DNA of 64,000 nt, taken from the NCBI RefSeq assembly GCF_005405905.1, contig NZ_BJHU01000035.1:62001-126000 (forward strand), written 5' to 3'. Position 1 is the first letter of the stretch. Each line of letters starts with the position of its first letter. The translations under genes were made by a program, and so were the position numbers. Positions 41,064-51,369 of the stretch are shown here, piece after piece. The DNA is from Acidovorax sp. NB1. GTDB taxonomy: Bacteria; Pseudomonadota; Gammaproteobacteria; Burkholderiales; Burkholderiaceae_C. The notes under the pieces are model-generated. The model searched no databases. It saw only the letters and a list, made by a program, of their open reading frames with translations, and was not told where the DNA came from.

Positions 41064-42428
41064 TTAGCCAAAGAGCCGGGTGATATCGTTGAACAGGGCT
41101 ATGGACATCATGAGAAGCAGGACCGCAACGCCTCCACGTTGCAGACGCTCCATCCATGCGTCCGACACTCCCCTGCCCGTGACACCCTCCCAAAGATAAT
41201 ACATCAGGTGCCCACCGTCCAAGACAGGCAGCGGCAGCAGGTTCAACACCCCCAGACTCACGCTGATCAGGGCAAGAAACACCAGGTACTGGGTCAGTCC
41301 CATGCTGGCCGAACGTCCTGCGTAATCGGCAATCGTCAAGGGGCCGCTCAGATTCTTGAGAGATGCCTCTCCGATGACCATGCGCCCCATCATGCGCAAG
41401 GTCAGCACCGACACATCCCAGGTCTTGACCGCCCCAGCCCAGGCGCCTTCGAACAGACCGTATTCCACAGTCACAAACTCGGGGGGCGTGCCCACAAAGG
41501 CACCAATGCGCCCCACCGTGGCGCCCTGCTCCTGCTTGGCTTCGGGCAGCACATCCAGTGTGAGCAGCTGCCCCGCACGGTCAATGCGCCAGGCCTGCGA
41601 CAGGGGCTCGTTGCCGCGCAAGGACTGGCGGATCAACTCGCGCAGTTGCTGCCCGTCCACCACATCGGCCGCCCCCAGCTTGAGCACCACATCGCCCTGG
41701 CGCAGGCCAGCGCGGGCTGCAGCGCCATCGGGCATGACCTCACCCAGTACCGGGCGTGTCCACGGGCCCAGAATCCCGATCTTGCGGAACAGCTGGGCAT
41801 CGGCCTCGCGGCTGTCGATGCCCGACATGTCCAGCAGGATCTCCCGGTGTGCAGCGCCTGCTTGCGGCTTCACATCCACGCGCACGTTCTGCCCTTCGAG
41901 CGCACCACGCGTTAGCAGCCAGCGCAGGTCCTCGAACGAACGGACGGGCTCCATCTCCTCCGCACCCAGCGCCGCACGCTCCACCAGCTCGCCCCCCAGC
42001 AGGCCCGCCTTGTGCGCGACCGATCCGGCCACCGGGCTGGCCAGCAGGGCGCGAGGCTCCTCCACGCCATTCCAGTTCACGATGGAGTACAGCAGCACGG
42101 CGAGCAGCAGGTTGGCCACAGGTCCCGCCGCCACGATGGCGGCACGGGAGCGCAAAGGCTGGGTGTTGAAGGCCAGGTGGCGCTCTTCGGCGGGCACCGG
42201 CGCCTCACGCTCGTCCAGCATGCGCACATAGCCGCCCAGCGGGAATGCACCCACCACAAACTCTGTGGGAGACCCCTTGGGTTGCCAGCGCAGCAGGGGC
42301 TGGCCAAAGCCCACCGAGAAACGCAACACCTTCACACCGCACGCCACGGCCACCCGGTAGTGCCCGTACTCATGCACCGCAATCAGAAGACCGAGGGCCA
42401 CGATGAAAGCAACAATGGTCAGCAGCAT
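41064..42428 (-). CDS. rseP: Site-2 intramembrane protease RseP
   Basis: Zinc metalloprotease that cuts anti-sigma factor RseA within the membrane during envelope stress. The 454 residues have the zinc motif HEYGH in the first membrane helix, two PDZ regions in the middle (including VLGEVMPDGAAARAGLRQGDVVL) and a C-terminal helix with LNLLPLPVLDGGHL. It sits between dxr and bamA. Confidence 0.96.
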   Translation of the reverse strand: MLLTIVAFIVALGLLIAVHEYGHYRVAVACGVKVLRFSVGFGQPLLRWQPKGSPTEFVVGAFPLGGYVRMLDEREAPVPAEERHLAFNTQPLRSRAAIVAAGPVANLLLAVLLYSIVNWNGVEEPRALLASPVAGSVAHKAGLLGGELVERAALGAEEMEPVRSFEDLRWLLTRGALEGQNVRVDVKPQAGAAHREILLDMSGIDSREADAQLFRKIGILGPWTRPVLGEVMPDGAAARAGLRQGDVVLKLGAADVVDGQQLRELIRQSLRGNEPLSQAWRIDRAGQLLTLDVLPEAKQEQGATVGRIGAFVGTPPEFVTVEYGLFEGAWAGAVKTWDVSVLTLRMMGRMVIGEASLKNLSGPLTIADYAGRSASMGLTQYLVFLALISVSLGVLNLLPLPVLDGGHLMYYLWEGVTGRGVSDAWMERLQRGGVAVLLLMMSIALFNDITRLFG

Positions 42429-42454
42429 GGCGAAGATTCCGTAGGTCGGGGTGC

Positions 42455-43636
42455 TCAGGCCGCCAGTCGGCCTGCAGCATGCTCAGCGGCGCTGCGGGCC
42501 TGGGCGTCCAGATCCAGCAGGGCTTCGAGCGAATCCGGCTTGGAGGGCATCACGGCCTCCAAAGTTGCAAGGTTGACAGCATGGATATGGTCAAACCGCA
42601 AACGCCCGGACAAAAAGGCTCCCACGGCCACCTCATTCGCGGCATTCAGCACGGCGGTCGTGCCCTCGGCCGCCTTCAGCGCCTGCCAGGACAGGTGCAG
42701 GCCGGGGAAGCGGATGGGATCCGCCTCCTCGAATGCCAGCGCGCTCAATGTCGAAAAGTCCAGCTTGCTGGCGCCGCTGGCAATGCGTTCGGGCCAGGCC
42801 AGGCCACAGGCGATAGGCACACGCATGTCCGGCGTGCCCAACTGGGCAAGGATGGATGCATCCCTGAACTGCACCATGGAGTGGATGATCTGCTGCGGGT
42901 GGATCACCACCTTGATCTGGTCCGGATGCAGGTCGAACAACCAGCGCGCCTCGATCACCTCCAGCGCCTTGTTCATCATGGTGGCCGAATCGACCGATAT
43001 CTTGCGGCCCATCGAGAAGTTGGGGTGGGCACAGGCCTGGGCCGGAGTAATTTCTGCCAGGGTCGCAGGATCGCGCTGGCGGAATGGGCCCCCGGATGCC
43101 GTGAGCAGGATGCTGTCCACCCGGTCGGGCCAGGTGGAAGCGTCTTCAGGCAGGCACTGGAAGATCGCGGAATGCTCGCTGTCAATGGGCAACAGCGTGG
43201 CGCCCCCCTGGTGCACCGTCTGCATGAACAAGCCGCCCCCCACCACCAGCGCCTCTTTGTTGGCCAGCAAAAGCCGCTTGCCCGCCCGGGCAGCGGCCAA
43301 GCACGGTGCCAGGCCCGCAGCCCCCACGATGGCGGCCATCACGGCATCGACATCGGGATGCGATGCTATATTTTCAATAGCATCATTCTCAATCAGGACA
43401 AGCGTAGGCAGGTTATTTTCTTTGATTTTTTCAGCCAACTGATGCGCATGGGGCGTGCTGGCCATCACCGCATAGTGGGGCCGGAACTGCGCGCACTGGG
43501 CCAGCAGCAAATCCACCTGGGTGGCCGCGCTCAGGGCAAACACCTCGAAACGATCCGGGTGGCGGGCCACCACATCGAGGGTGCTGGTGCCGATGGAGCC
43601 GGTGGAGCCGAGAACGGTGATTTTTTGTTTCATCAT
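42455..43636 (-). CDS. dxr: 1-deoxy-D-xylulose 5-phosphate reductoisomerase
   Basis: Second enzyme of the MEP isoprenoid pathway. The 393 residues start MMKQKITVLGSTGSIGTSTLDVV with the NADPH-binding pattern and include NKEALVVGG and the metal site segment SEHSAIFQCL. ATG 43636 overlaps the cdsA stop (ATGA). Around residues 69-91 the DNA is unusually AT-rich and carries a long copy of the dispersed palindrome (43362-43430), giving IENDAIENIAS where the surrounding protein is conserved. Confidence 0.96.
   Translation of the reverse strand: MMKQKITVLGSTGSIGTSTLDVVARHPDRFEVFALSAATQVDLLLAQCAQFRPHYAVMASTPHAHQLAEKIKENNLPTLVLIENDAIENIASHPDVDAVMAAIVGAAGLAPCLAAARAGKRLLLANKEALVVGGGLFMQTVHQGGATLLPIDSEHSAIFQCLPEDASTWPDRVDSILLTASGGPFRQRDPATLAEITPAQACAHPNFSMGRKISVDSATMMNKALEVIEARWLFDLHPDQIKVVIHPQQIIHSMVQFRDASILAQLGTPDMRVPIACGLAWPERIASGASKLDFSTLSALAFEEADPIRFPGLHLSWQALKAAEGTTAVLNAANEVAVGAFLSGRLRFDHIHAVNLATLEAVMPSKPDSLEALLDLDAQARSAAEHAAGRLAA
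43362..43430 (+). repeat. Dispersed palindromic element copy (inside dxr)
   Basis: GATGCTAT and ATAGCATC (8-bp arms, 7-nt loop) then GGACAAGCG...GGC and a T-rich tail, in locally AT-rich DNA. On the gene strand it encodes IENDAIENI. Confidence 0.6.
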
Positions 43637-44487
43637 GGGGTCGTGAGGCGCGTGAGCATCATGGCCAGGGGCAAGGTGGGCAGCAGGGCGTCCACGCGGT
43701 CGAGCACGCCGCCGTGCCCGGGCAGCAATCCGCTGCTGTCCTTGACCCCTGCGCTGCGCTTGATGAGCGACTCCACAAGGTCGCCGGACACGCTCATGGC
43801 GACCATGAACAGCGCCGCGACCACCAGCAGCCACCAGCCCTGCTGCGCCATGCGGCTGTAGAAGCTGGGCACGGCCGCTTGCCAGTGGGCATCGGCCGCC
43901 ACCCAGACAAACGCCATCACGACCACGCCTGCCAGCCCGCCCCACACGCCTTCCCAGCTCTTGCCCGGACTGATGGAAGGGGCCAGCTTGCCCTTGGTAA
44001 AGCGCAGACCAAAAGCACGGCCCGCAAAGTAGGCAAAGATGTCTGCCACCCATACCAGCAGCAGCACCGACAGCAAAAAGTTAATGCCCACATTGCGCGC
44101 CTGCACCACAGCCAGCCACGCCAGCCACAAGGCCAGCACCCCGGCGACCAGGCGCACCATTGCCGGAATACGGGGCCAGCCCGGCACCCCGGCCTGAAGC
44201 AGCCAGGCAGCAGCCAGCACCCAGAGCCCGCCGCCCACCACCCACAGCGCCGTCAGCGGGCGATCCACCCAGCCCAGCGCCCAGGAGCCTGCACACAATG
44301 CCGTGCAGACAGCCCCCACAGCCACGGCACCCGCCTGGCCCAGGCCGCTCAGGCGGCCCCACTCCCACGCGCCTGCGGCCATGAGCACAAGCACTACCAG
44401 GGTGAACGGCACGGTGGAGGGGTAAAAAAGCGCTGGCAGCAGGATGGCCAGCAGAACCAGGGCGGTGATGACACGCTGTTTGAGCAT
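43633..44487 (-). CDS. cdsA: Phosphatidate cytidylyltransferase CdsA
   Basis: Makes CDP-diacylglycerol for all phospholipids. The 284 residues are largely hydrophobic with about eight membrane helices. The C-terminal signature appears as KRSAGVKDSSGLLPGHGGVLDRVDALLP. It lies between uppS and dxr with an ATGA overlap at its 3' end. Confidence 0.96.
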   Translation of the reverse strand: MLKQRVITALVLLAILLPALFYPSTVPFTLVVLVLMAAGAWEWGRLSGLGQAGAVAVGAVCTALCAGSWALGWVDRPLTALWVVGGGLWVLAAAWLLQAGVPGWPRIPAMVRLVAGVLALWLAWLAVVQARNVGINFLLSVLLLVWVADIFAYFAGRAFGLRFTKGKLAPSISPGKSWEGVWGGLAGVVVMAFVWVAADAHWQAAVPSFYSRMAQQGWWLLVVAALFMVAMSVSGDLVESLIKRSAGVKDSSGLLPGHGGVLDRVDALLPTLPLAMMLTRLTTP

Positions 44488-44514
44488 GGGGCCTTTCAGA
44501 ACTTGCTGGGGTTC

Positions 44515-45246
44515 TCAGCCCGGCATCGGATCAGGGTGCGCGGACAGGATTTGTTCGGAGGTTTTGCCAAAGCGGCGCTCGCGGCTGCTGAAGGCGGCAA
44601 TCGCCTCATCCAGTGCCGACTCATCAAAATCCGGCCACAGCCGGTCGCTGAAGACAAATTCTGCATATGCAGACTGCCACAGCAAAAAGTTGCTGATCCG
44701 CATTTCGCCACCAGTGCGGATCACCAGGTCCGGGTCGGGCACATGGGACATGCCCATCGCGCCATGCAGACTGGCTTCGGTGATGGCTTCGCCGCGCGCG
44801 GCAAGCGACGCTGCCGCCTGGGCAATGTCCCAGCGGCCGCCGTAGTTGAAACACACGTTGAGCACCAGGCGCGTGTTGTCCGCCGTGGCCGCCTCTGCAT
44901 GGGCCAGGCCGTCACGCACCTTCTGAGAAAGGCCGGCGCGCTCGCCCACGAAATACAGACGGACGCCGTCTTTCTTGAGCTGCGGCACTTCGCGCCCCAG
45001 CGCCAACGCCAGCAGCTCCATGAGGCCGGACACCTCGTCCGCAGGGCGGTTCCAGTTTTCGGAAGAGAACGCAAAGACGGTCAGCACCGCCACGCCACGC
45101 TCGGCGCAGGCGCGCACACAGCGGCGCAGCGAATCCACCCCTTGCTTATGGCCTGCCAGGCGCGGCAGGAAGCGGCGCTTGGCCCAACGGCCATTGCCAT
45201 CCATGACGATGGCGATGTGGTGTGGCACCACCGGAGTTACAGACAT
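44515..45246 (-). CDS. uppS: Undecaprenyl diphosphate synthase UppS
   Basis: Builds the C55 lipid carrier for cell-wall and LPS sugars. From ATG 45246 it has 243 residues with HHIAIVMDGNGRWAKRR near the N-terminus and the C-terminal substrate motif PDLVIRTGGEMRISNFLLWQ. A TTG at 45258 is an alternative start. It follows frr closely. Confidence 0.96.
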   Translation of the reverse strand: MSVTPVVPHHIAIVMDGNGRWAKRRFLPRLAGHKQGVDSLRRCVRACAERGVAVLTVFAFSSENWNRPADEVSGLMELLALALGREVPQLKKDGVRLYFVGERAGLSQKVRDGLAHAEAATADNTRLVLNVCFNYGGRWDIAQAAASLAARGEAITEASLHGAMGMSHVPDPDLVIRTGGEMRISNFLLWQSAYAEFVFSDRLWPDFDESALDEAIAAFSSRERRFGKTSEQILSAHPDPMPG

Positions 45247-45269
45247 GGGAACGATCAAGCCCTGGGGGC

Positions 45270-45830
45270 TTAAACCGCCATGATTTCCTGCTCTTTGCCT
45301 GCCACCAGCGCATCGATCTCGGCGATGTGCTTGTCGGTGAACTTTTGCACGTCGGTTTCGGCGCGCTTCTGGTCGTCTTCGGAAGCGAGCTTGTCCTTGA
45401 CCAGCTTCTTGACGGATTCGTTGGCATCACGGCGCAGGTTGCGCACGGCGATCTTGGCGCTTTCGCCCTCGTTGCGAGCGAGCTTGGTCATTTCCTTGCG
45501 GCGCTCTTCGCTCATGGGGGGCATGGGCACGCGGATCAGGTCGCCCATGGAAGCCGGGTTCAGGCCCAGATCGCTTTCGCGGATGGCCTTTTCGATCTTG
45601 GCGCCCATGCCCTTTTCCCAGGGTTGCACGCTGATGGTGCGCGAATCGATGAGGGCCACGTTGGCCACCTGGCTCAGAGGCACGAGGGAGCCGTAGTACT
45701 CGACCTGCACCGTGTCGAGCAGCGCGGGGTTGGCGCGGCCGGTGCGGATCTTCTGCAGGTTGTTCTTGAAGGCCGTGATGGACTGGTCCATCTTGGTCTC
45801 TGTGGTTTTCTTGATGTCGGCAATCGTCAT
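45270..45830 (-). CDS. frr: Ribosome recycling factor
   Basis: Splits post-termination ribosomes together with EF-G. The 186 residues show the three-helix bundle sequence with the conserved [13 protein letters not shown] and [19 protein letters not shown] 45830 is the family start; the longer frame lacks conservation. pyrH lies 50 bp upstream. Confidence 0.97.
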   Translation of the reverse strand: MTIADIKKTTETKMDQSITAFKNNLQKIRTGRANPALLDTVQVEYYGSLVPLSQVANVALIDSRTISVQPWEKGMGAKIEKAIRESDLGLNPASMGDLIRVPMPPMSEERRKEMTKLARNEGESAKIAVRNLRRDANESVKKLVKDKLASEDDQKRAETDVQKFTDKHIAEIDALVAGKEQEIMAV

Positions 45831-45880
45831 GTTTTCTCCTCGGGACCGGCCTGCATCCGGTGCAGGCCCATCCATCGTCG

Positions 45881-46603
45881 TCAAGCGTAAACCAGCGTAC
45901 CTTCGTCTTCCCCCATCACCACGCGCTTCAGGGCGCCGTGCTTGATGATGGAGAACACCTTCACCGGCAGCTTCTGATCGCGGCACAAGGCAAACGCGGT
46001 CGCATCCATGATGCCCAGATTGCGGGACATGGCCTCGTCAAAACTCAGCTTGGTGTAGCGCGTGGCTGTGGGGTCCTTCTGGGGGTCGGCAGTATAAACG
46101 CCGTCCACCTTGGTGGCCTTGAGCACCAGCTCGGCCCCGATCTCTGCACCGCGCAACGCTGCGGCGGTGTCAGTGGTGAAGAAAGGATTGCCCGTGCCAG
46201 CGGCAAACACAACGACCTTGCCCTCTTCGAGGTACTGCAAGGCCTTGGGGCGCACATAGGGCTCAACCACCTGCTCGATGGCGATGGCGGACATCACGCG
46301 GGCCACGAGGCCCTGCTTGTCCATGGCATCGGCCAGGGCCAGCGCGTTCATCACGGTGGCCAGCATGCCCATGTAGTCGGCGGTGGCGCGGTCCATACCG
46401 ACCGAGCCGCCCGCGACACCACGGAAAATATTGCCCCCACCGATTACCACCGCCACCTGCACACCCAGGCGGGTGACTTCGGCAATCTCTTCCACCATGC
46501 GGACGATGGTGGCACGGTTGATGCCAAAGGCGTCATCCCCCATCAGCGCCTCACCAGACAGCTTGAGCAGGATGCGCTTGTGGGCTGGTGCAGCGTGGGA
46601 CAT
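45881..46603 (-). CDS. pyrH: Uridylate kinase PyrH
   Basis: Phosphorylates UMP to UDP; hexameric and allosterically controlled. The 240 residues (ATG 46603 with GGAG upstream) show [25 protein letters not shown] and [19 protein letters not shown], the amino-acid-kinase fold of bacterial UMP kinases. An upstream ATG at 46618 is less likely. Confidence 0.97.
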   Translation of the reverse strand: MSHAAPAHKRILLKLSGEALMGDDAFGINRATIVRMVEEIAEVTRLGVQVAVVIGGGNIFRGVAGGSVGMDRATADYMGMLATVMNALALADAMDKQGLVARVMSAIAIEQVVEPYVRPKALQYLEEGKVVVFAAGTGNPFFTTDTAAALRGAEIGAELVLKATKVDGVYTADPQKDPTATRYTKLSFDEAMSRNLGIMDATAFALCRDQKLPVKVFSIIKHGALKRVVMGEDEGTLVYA

Positions 46604-46669
46604 GGGTGATTTCTCCAAAGGCAGGTACGGCGGTAAAAAATGTGGGTGACGTGGCTGCAGTGCAGCCGA

Positions 46670-47599
46670 TCAGGCTGCAGCGGCCTTGGCAGCAGCCACT
46701 TGGGCAGCCACTTCGGCAGCGAAGTCGTCAGCCTTCTTCTCAATGCCTTCGCCCACAACGTACAAGGTGAAACCCTTCACGTTGGTGTTGGCAGCCTTGA
46801 GCATCTGGGCCACGGTTTGCTTGCCGTCGGCAGCCTTCACGAAGACCTGGTCGGCCAGCGAGACTTCCTTCAGGTACTTCTGCACGGCGCCGTCGATGCG
46901 CTTGGCCGTGATTTCGGCGCTTTGTGCAGGCTTGCCAGCAGCGACGAGTTCCTTGTTGGCTTCGTCAGCCTTGCCTTCTGCCACCGAGCGCTCTTTGGCG
47001 ATCAGGTCGGCAGGCACGTCGGCGCTGGTCAGGGCCACGGGCTTCATGGCGGCCACGTGCATGGCGACATCCTTGGCAGCGGCTGCATCACCGTCGAACT
47101 CGACGACCACACCGATGCGCGAACCGTGCAGGTAGGCAGCCAGGTTGGAACCGCTGAAGCGCTTGAAGCGGCGGAACGACATGTTCTCGCCGATCTTGCC
47201 GATCAGGCCCTTGCGCACGTCTTCCAGCGTGGGGCCGAAGCTGTCTTGCTCGTAGGCCAGGGCACCCAGGGCTTCGATATCGACAGGATTATGCTCGGCC
47301 ACCAGCTTGGCAGCGGCGCTGGCCATGGCGATGAAGCTGTCGTTCTTGGAGACGAAATCGGTTTCGCTGTTCACTTCGATCAAGGCACCCACGTTGCCGT
47401 TGATGAAGCTGGCGACCACGCCTTCAGCCGTCACGCGCGAGGCGGCCTTGCCAGCCTTGGTGCCCAGCTTGACGCGCAGCAGTTCTTCCGCCTTGGCCAT
47501 GTCGCCGTCGGCTTCCGTCAGCGCCTTCTTGCATTCCATCATGGGGGCATCGGTCTTGCCACGCAGTTCAGCGACCATGCTTGCGGTAATTGCAGCCAT
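46670..47599 (-). CDS. tsf: Elongation factor Ts
   Basis: Nucleotide-exchange factor for EF-Tu. The 309 residues begin [20 protein letters not shown] with the UBA-like domain and include the Ts signature EALRVKLG-like region and ETDFVSKN. It is placed downstream of rpsB behind a terminator-like hairpin, so its level may be tuned by read-through. Confidence 0.97.
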   Translation of the reverse strand: MAAITASMVAELRGKTDAPMMECKKALTEADGDMAKAEELLRVKLGTKAGKAASRVTAEGVVASFINGNVGALIEVNSETDFVSKNDSFIAMASAAAKLVAEHNPVDIEALGALAYEQDSFGPTLEDVRKGLIGKIGENMSFRRFKRFSGSNLAAYLHGSRIGVVVEFDGDAAAAKDVAMHVAAMKPVALTSADVPADLIAKERSVAEGKADEANKELVAAGKPAQSAEITAKRIDGAVQKYLKEVSLADQVFVKAADGKQTVAQMLKAANTNVKGFTLYVVGEGIEKKADDFAAEVAAQVAAAKAAAA

Positions 47600-47642
47600 C
47601 TTTATTCCTTCAGTGTTCAGTTCAATCGATTGGATTCAGCCT

Positions 47643-47672
47643 AAAAAAAAGGGGGCTCACCAGGGGCCCCGC
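47643..47672 (-). terminator. Attenuating terminator between rpsB and tsf
   Basis: On the minus strand a GGGGC/GCCCC stem with a 9-nt loop is followed by eight T residues. It lies 32 bp after the rpsB stop and 44 bp before the tsf start. A partial terminator at this position is also known in E. coli. Confidence 0.75.
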
Positions 47673-47703
47673 TTTTCTTCGCGACGTATCGCGCAGCCGG
47701 GTA

Positions 47704-48456
47704 TCAGGCGGCGGCTTCTTGCACTTCCACGAACTCGTCCGAGCTTTCGGACGCAGCGGCCTTGACCACTTCGTTCACGGCGTTGGCGCGGCCTTCGATG
47801 ATCGCGTCAGCGATGCCACGGGCGTACAGCGTCACGGCCTTGGCCGAGTCGTCGTTGCCGGGGATCACGTAGTCGATGCCTTCGGGCGAGTGGTTGGTAT
47901 CCACCACACCGATCAGCGGAATGCCCAGCTTCTTGGCTTCAGCCACGGCGATCTTGTGGAAGCCCACGTCGATGATGAAGATGGCGTCGGGCAGAGCAGC
48001 CATGTCCTGGATGCCGCCGATGTCCTTTTCGAGCTTCTCGATTTCGCGGGAGAACGTCAGTTGCTCCTTCTTGCTCAGGCTGTCCAGACCAGCTTCTTGC
48101 TGGGCCTTCATGTCCTTCAGGCGCTTGATCGAGGTCTTCACGGTCTTGAAGTTCGTCAGCATGCCGCCCAGCCAGCGCTGGTCCACGAAGGGCACGCCAG
48201 CGCGCAGGGCTTCGGTGGACAGGATTTCACGGGCTTGGCGCTTCGTGCCGACCATCAGGATCGTGCCGCGGTTGGCTGCCAGTTGCTTGGCGAACTTTTG
48301 GGCTTCCTGGAACAGTGGCAGCGACTTTTCCAGGTTGATGATGTGAATCTTGTTGCGATGGCCGAAGATGTAGGGGGCCATCTTGGGGTTCCAGAAGCGG
48401 GTTTGGTGACCGAAGTGGACACCGGCTTCCAGCATTTCGCGCATGGTAACGGACAT
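47704..48456 (-). CDS. rpsB: 30S ribosomal protein S2
   Basis: The 250 residues show the S2 signatures: [25 protein letters not shown] at the start, and [32 protein letters not shown]. The 186-bp region upstream (to the amidase gene) has a TAGAAT -10-like hexamer at 48635-48630 and a long leader that could carry S2 autoregulation. First gene of the long cluster on the minus strand. Confidence 0.97.
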   Translation of the reverse strand: MSVTMREMLEAGVHFGHQTRFWNPKMAPYIFGHRNKIHIINLEKSLPLFQEAQKFAKQLAANRGTILMVGTKRQAREILSTEALRAGVPFVDQRWLGGMLTNFKTVKTSIKRLKDMKAQQEAGLDSLSKKEQLTFSREIEKLEKDIGGIQDMAALPDAIFIIDVGFHKIAVAEAKKLGIPLIGVVDTNHSPEGIDYVIPGNDDSAKAVTLYARGIADAIIEGRANAVNEVVKAAASESSDEFVEVQEAAA

Positions 48457-48642
48457 AAAAATACTCCAAAGGTTAGGTCTAAAATCAGCCCCAATATTTG
48501 CGATGCCGTGATCCTCACGAACACCGCAACACCTTGACAGGGCTGCTTTGCGATTGATCTTGCCGCAGCGGCCACGCCGGTTGTGCAAACCTTGCACTAC
48601 TGCGCTACTGCTCCCAGCAAAACCCAAAGATTCTAGCACACC

Positions 48643-49998
48643 ATGCTTCCTGATCTGATCGCCACCCGCGAGCAACTGCGGGACGGCGCCACCACCGCGC
48701 CCGCCGAACTGGAGCGCTGCATCTCCGCCGTCCAGGCCCCCGCCAACACCCACAGCTTTGTCCGGACCCTGTTCGACACAGCGCGCACCACAGTGGTGCA
48801 ATCCGATGCGGGCCGTTTGCCCCTGGCGGGGCTGGCGGTGTCGGTCAAAGACCTGTTCGACATTGCGGGTCAGGCCACGCCCGCAGGTTCCACCGTGCTG
48901 ACCGACGCACCCGCCGCTGCCCAGGACTGCCCTGCGGTCGCGCGCTTGCGGGCCGCCGGGGCCAGCCTGATTGGCCGCACGAACATGGTGGAGTTCGCCT
49001 TTTCGGGCGTGGGCGTGAACCCGCACCACGGCACACCCGCAGCCTGGGATGCCCGGTTTGGCGCCCTGCCAGGTGCACCGCGCGTGCCCGGCGGCTCATC
49101 CTCCGGCGCCGGGGTGTCGGTGGCCACCGGCGCGGCGTTCATCGGGCTGGGGTCGGACACCGGTGGCTCCATCCGCATTCCTGCGGCGCTCAACGGCATT
49201 GTGGGTTTCAAGAACACGGCCCGGCTGGTGCCCACTGCCGGCGCCGTCCCGCTGTCCACCACCCTGGACACCGCCTGCGCCATGACGCGTACCGTGCGCG
49301 ACGCCATCGTGGCGCACGAGGTACTGGCCGCTCGGCGCGTGACGCGCAGCCTGGCGCCGCTGTCGCAATACCGGCTGGCCGTGCCATCCACCCTCTTCCT
49401 CGACGGACTGGACACCACCGTAGCCCGCGCCTTTGAGCGCAGCGTGGAGGCCTTGCGCCAGGCAGGCGCCCACATCGACACCATCGCCCTGCCCGCCGTG
49501 CTGGAGCAACCCGCCTACGGCTTTGCCGCCCCCGAGGCCTACGCCTGGCACCGTGAGCTGCTGCAACGCACAGGCGACCGCTACGACCCTCGGGTGCGCA
49601 TGCGCATTGAAAAAGGCGCCACGCTGATGGCCTGGGAATACATCGACCTGCTGCAGGCACGCCAGCAATGGATTGCGCGCATGCTCGCCGACATGGAGCC
49701 CTACGACGCCTTGTTGTCCCCCACCGTGCCCATCGTGGCACCATTTGTGGCCGATGTCGCGCCCGCAGACGGTGCGGACAAGGCGCGGGACGCCGTCCGT
49801 GACGCAGAATTCTTCCGCGTGAACAACCTGCTGCTGCGCAACACCAGCGTGGTCAATCTGCTGGACGGCTGTGCGCTGTCGCTGCCCTGCCATGTGCAGG
49901 GGGAACTCCCGGTGGGCCTGATGGTCTGGCACGGGGCCTTGCGCGATGACGCGGTGCTCAACATCAGCCTGCAGATCGAACAAACACTGCAAAAATAA
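48643..49998 (+). CDS. Amidase (amidase signature family)
   Basis: A 451-residue amidase with the Ser-cisSer-Lys triad: Lys69 in VSVKDLFD, the cis-Ser in GGSSSGAG (about residue 153) and nucleophile Ser176 in SDTGGSIR. It may hydrolyse small amides; it is not GatA, since no gatB/gatC is nearby. It starts divergently from rpsB. The stop codon lies at the edge of a dispersed repeat. The DadA-like gene follows 55 bp on. Confidence 0.88.
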   Translation: MLPDLIATREQLRDGATTAPAELERCISAVQAPANTHSFVRTLFDTARTTVVQSDAGRLPLAGLAVSVKDLFDIAGQATPAGSTVLTDAPAAAQDCPAVARLRAAGASLIGRTNMVEFAFSGVGVNPHHGTPAAWDARFGALPGAPRVPGGSSSGAGVSVATGAAFIGLGSDTGGSIRIPAALNGIVGFKNTARLVPTAGAVPLSTTLDTACAMTRTVRDAIVAHEVLAARRVTRSLAPLSQYRLAVPSTLFLDGLDTTVARAFERSVEALRQAGAHIDTIALPAVLEQPAYGFAAPEAYAWHRELLQRTGDRYDPRVRMRIEKGATLMAWEYIDLLQARQQWIARMLADMEPYDALLSPTVPIVAPFVADVAPADGADKARDAVRDAEFFRVNNLLLRNTSVVNLLDGCALSLPCHVQGELPVGLMVWHGALRDDAVLNISLQIEQTLQK

Positions 49999-50040
49999 TA
50001 GCTACTTGCGCTTTACCAACGCGCGCAAGAGGCCAAAAAA
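49992..50040 (+). repeat. Dispersed palindromic element copy (intergenic)
   Basis: AAAATAATAGCTACTTGCGC...GCGCGCAAGAGGCCAAAAA between the amidase and DadA-like genes; the amidase stop codon lies at its edge. Confidence 0.65.
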
Positions 50041-50053
50041 ACATCCAAATTTC

Positions 50054-51286
50054 ATGAAGATTGCCATCGTGGGCGCCGGCATTGTCGGCGTCACCACTGC
50101 GTATGAACTGGCCCGTGACGGCCACGAGGTCACCGTGTATGACCAGCGCAGCGCCGCCGCCGAAGAGGCCAGCTTTGCCACGGCGGGCCTGCTGGCGCCC
50201 CTGCTGCTCAGCCCCTGGGCGCTGCCGGGCTTTGGGCAGACGCTGCGCCTGCTCGGCACCCAAGCCACCCTGCGCCTGGCCGGGGGCATCAACCAGAGCA
50301 ACCTGGCCTGGCTGTGGCGCTGGCGCGCTGCGGGCCAAACCCACAGCGCACCGGCCGCAGCCCTGGAGCGGCTGGCGCAATACAGCCAGGCGCGAGTGCA
50401 GGCCATCGCCAGCCAGCACGACCTGGACTACGAAGCCAGCGAAGGCCGGCTGGTGCTGCTGCGCACCGAACAAGAGCGCGCCGCCCTGCAGCCCGCGCTG
50501 CAGGTGCTGAGGGACCTGGGCATGGCGGCGCACGAGATCGATGCCGACGCAGCCCGCAAGATCGAGCCCGGCCTGTCCCCCGAGGCGCCGCTGGCGGGCG
50601 CCATCCACCTGCCCGGCGCCAGTGCGGGAAACTGCCGCCTTTTTGCGCAGCTGCTGCGCCAGGGCACCCAGGGTGCGGGCGTGCACTTTGCGTTCAACAC
50701 CCGCATCGACCGCATCCACAGCAGCCCCCTGGGCGTGCAAGTCCAGGGCGAGCCAGAGCCCCGCCGCTGCGATGCCGTGGTGCTGTGCGCGGGCATGGCG
50801 TCGGCTGCACTGCTGCCCGCACTGGGGCTGCGCCTGCCAATGACGGCGGTGCATGGCTACTCGGTCAGCGCGCCGCTGCGCGAAGCCACCCATGCACCGC
50901 GCGCCAGCGTGGTGGACATGGGCCAGCAGATCTCCATCACCCGCCTGGGCCAGCGCGTGCGCATTGCGGGCGGTGCCGAGCTGGCAGGCGCCAGCGCGGA
51001 GCACCATGCGCCCACGCTGCAGCGCCTGTACCGCACGCTGAACGACTGGTTCCCCGGTGGCGCCCAGCTGTCATCCAACCTGCAGATCTGGCGCGGCGCC
51101 CGCACCATGCTGCCCGATGGGGCCCCGGTGCTGGGCGCCAGCGGCGTGCCAGGCCTGTGGCTCAACACCGGCCACGGCGCAGGCGGCTGGGCCCTGGCCT
51201 GCGGCAGTGCGCGGGCGCTGGCCGACCTGATTGCGCAGCGCACACCCGAGGTGCCACTGGACGGACTGGGCATGCGCCGGTTCTAA
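50054..51286 (+). CDS. DadA-like FAD-dependent amino-acid oxidoreductase
   Basis: A 410-residue DAO-fold flavoprotein. The N-terminal dinucleotide site GAGIVGVTTAYELARDGHEV and the C-terminal GLWLNTGHGAGGWALACGSA match the D-amino-acid dehydrogenase small subunit. It would oxidise D-amino acids at the membrane and feed electrons to quinones. ATG 50054 is chosen because the glycine motif begins right after it; the upstream open frame is the tail of the amidase gene and a repeat. Confidence 0.86.
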   Translation: MKIAIVGAGIVGVTTAYELARDGHEVTVYDQRSAAAEEASFATAGLLAPLLLSPWALPGFGQTLRLLGTQATLRLAGGINQSNLAWLWRWRAAGQTHSAPAAALERLAQYSQARVQAIASQHDLDYEASEGRLVLLRTEQERAALQPALQVLRDLGMAAHEIDADAARKIEPGLSPEAPLAGAIHLPGASAGNCRLFAQLLRQGTQGAGVHFAFNTRIDRIHSSPLGVQVQGEPEPRRCDAVVLCAGMASAALLPALGLRLPMTAVHGYSVSAPLREATHAPRASVVDMGQQISITRLGQRVRIAGGAELAGASAEHHAPTLQRLYRTLNDWFPGGAQLSSNLQIWRGARTMLPDGAPVLGASGVPGLWLNTGHGAGGWALACGSARALADLIAQRTPEVPLDGLGMRRF

Positions 51287-51369
51287 CCCGCCACACGCTT
51301 TCGCGGACACGGACGGCGACGCACAATGGCAGGCGCACGGCATGGCGCCGTGCAGCACCTGCCACCACC

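Noticed and set aside
43637-44053. Upstream extension of the dxr frame into cdsA
   Set aside because: Dxr homology begins at MMKQKITVLGSTG, and the cdsA stop overlaps that start.
48643-49998. Amidase as GatA of the Asp/Glu-tRNA amidotransferase
   Set aside because: No gatB or gatC is adjacent, and the protein is short with a divergent N-terminus; a generic amidase call is safer.
50314-51369. Upstream extension of the nnr frame through the DadA-like gene
   Set aside because: The peptide is Arg/Ala/Pro-rich and overlaps a clear flavoprotein gene in another frame; nnr homology starts at 51370.
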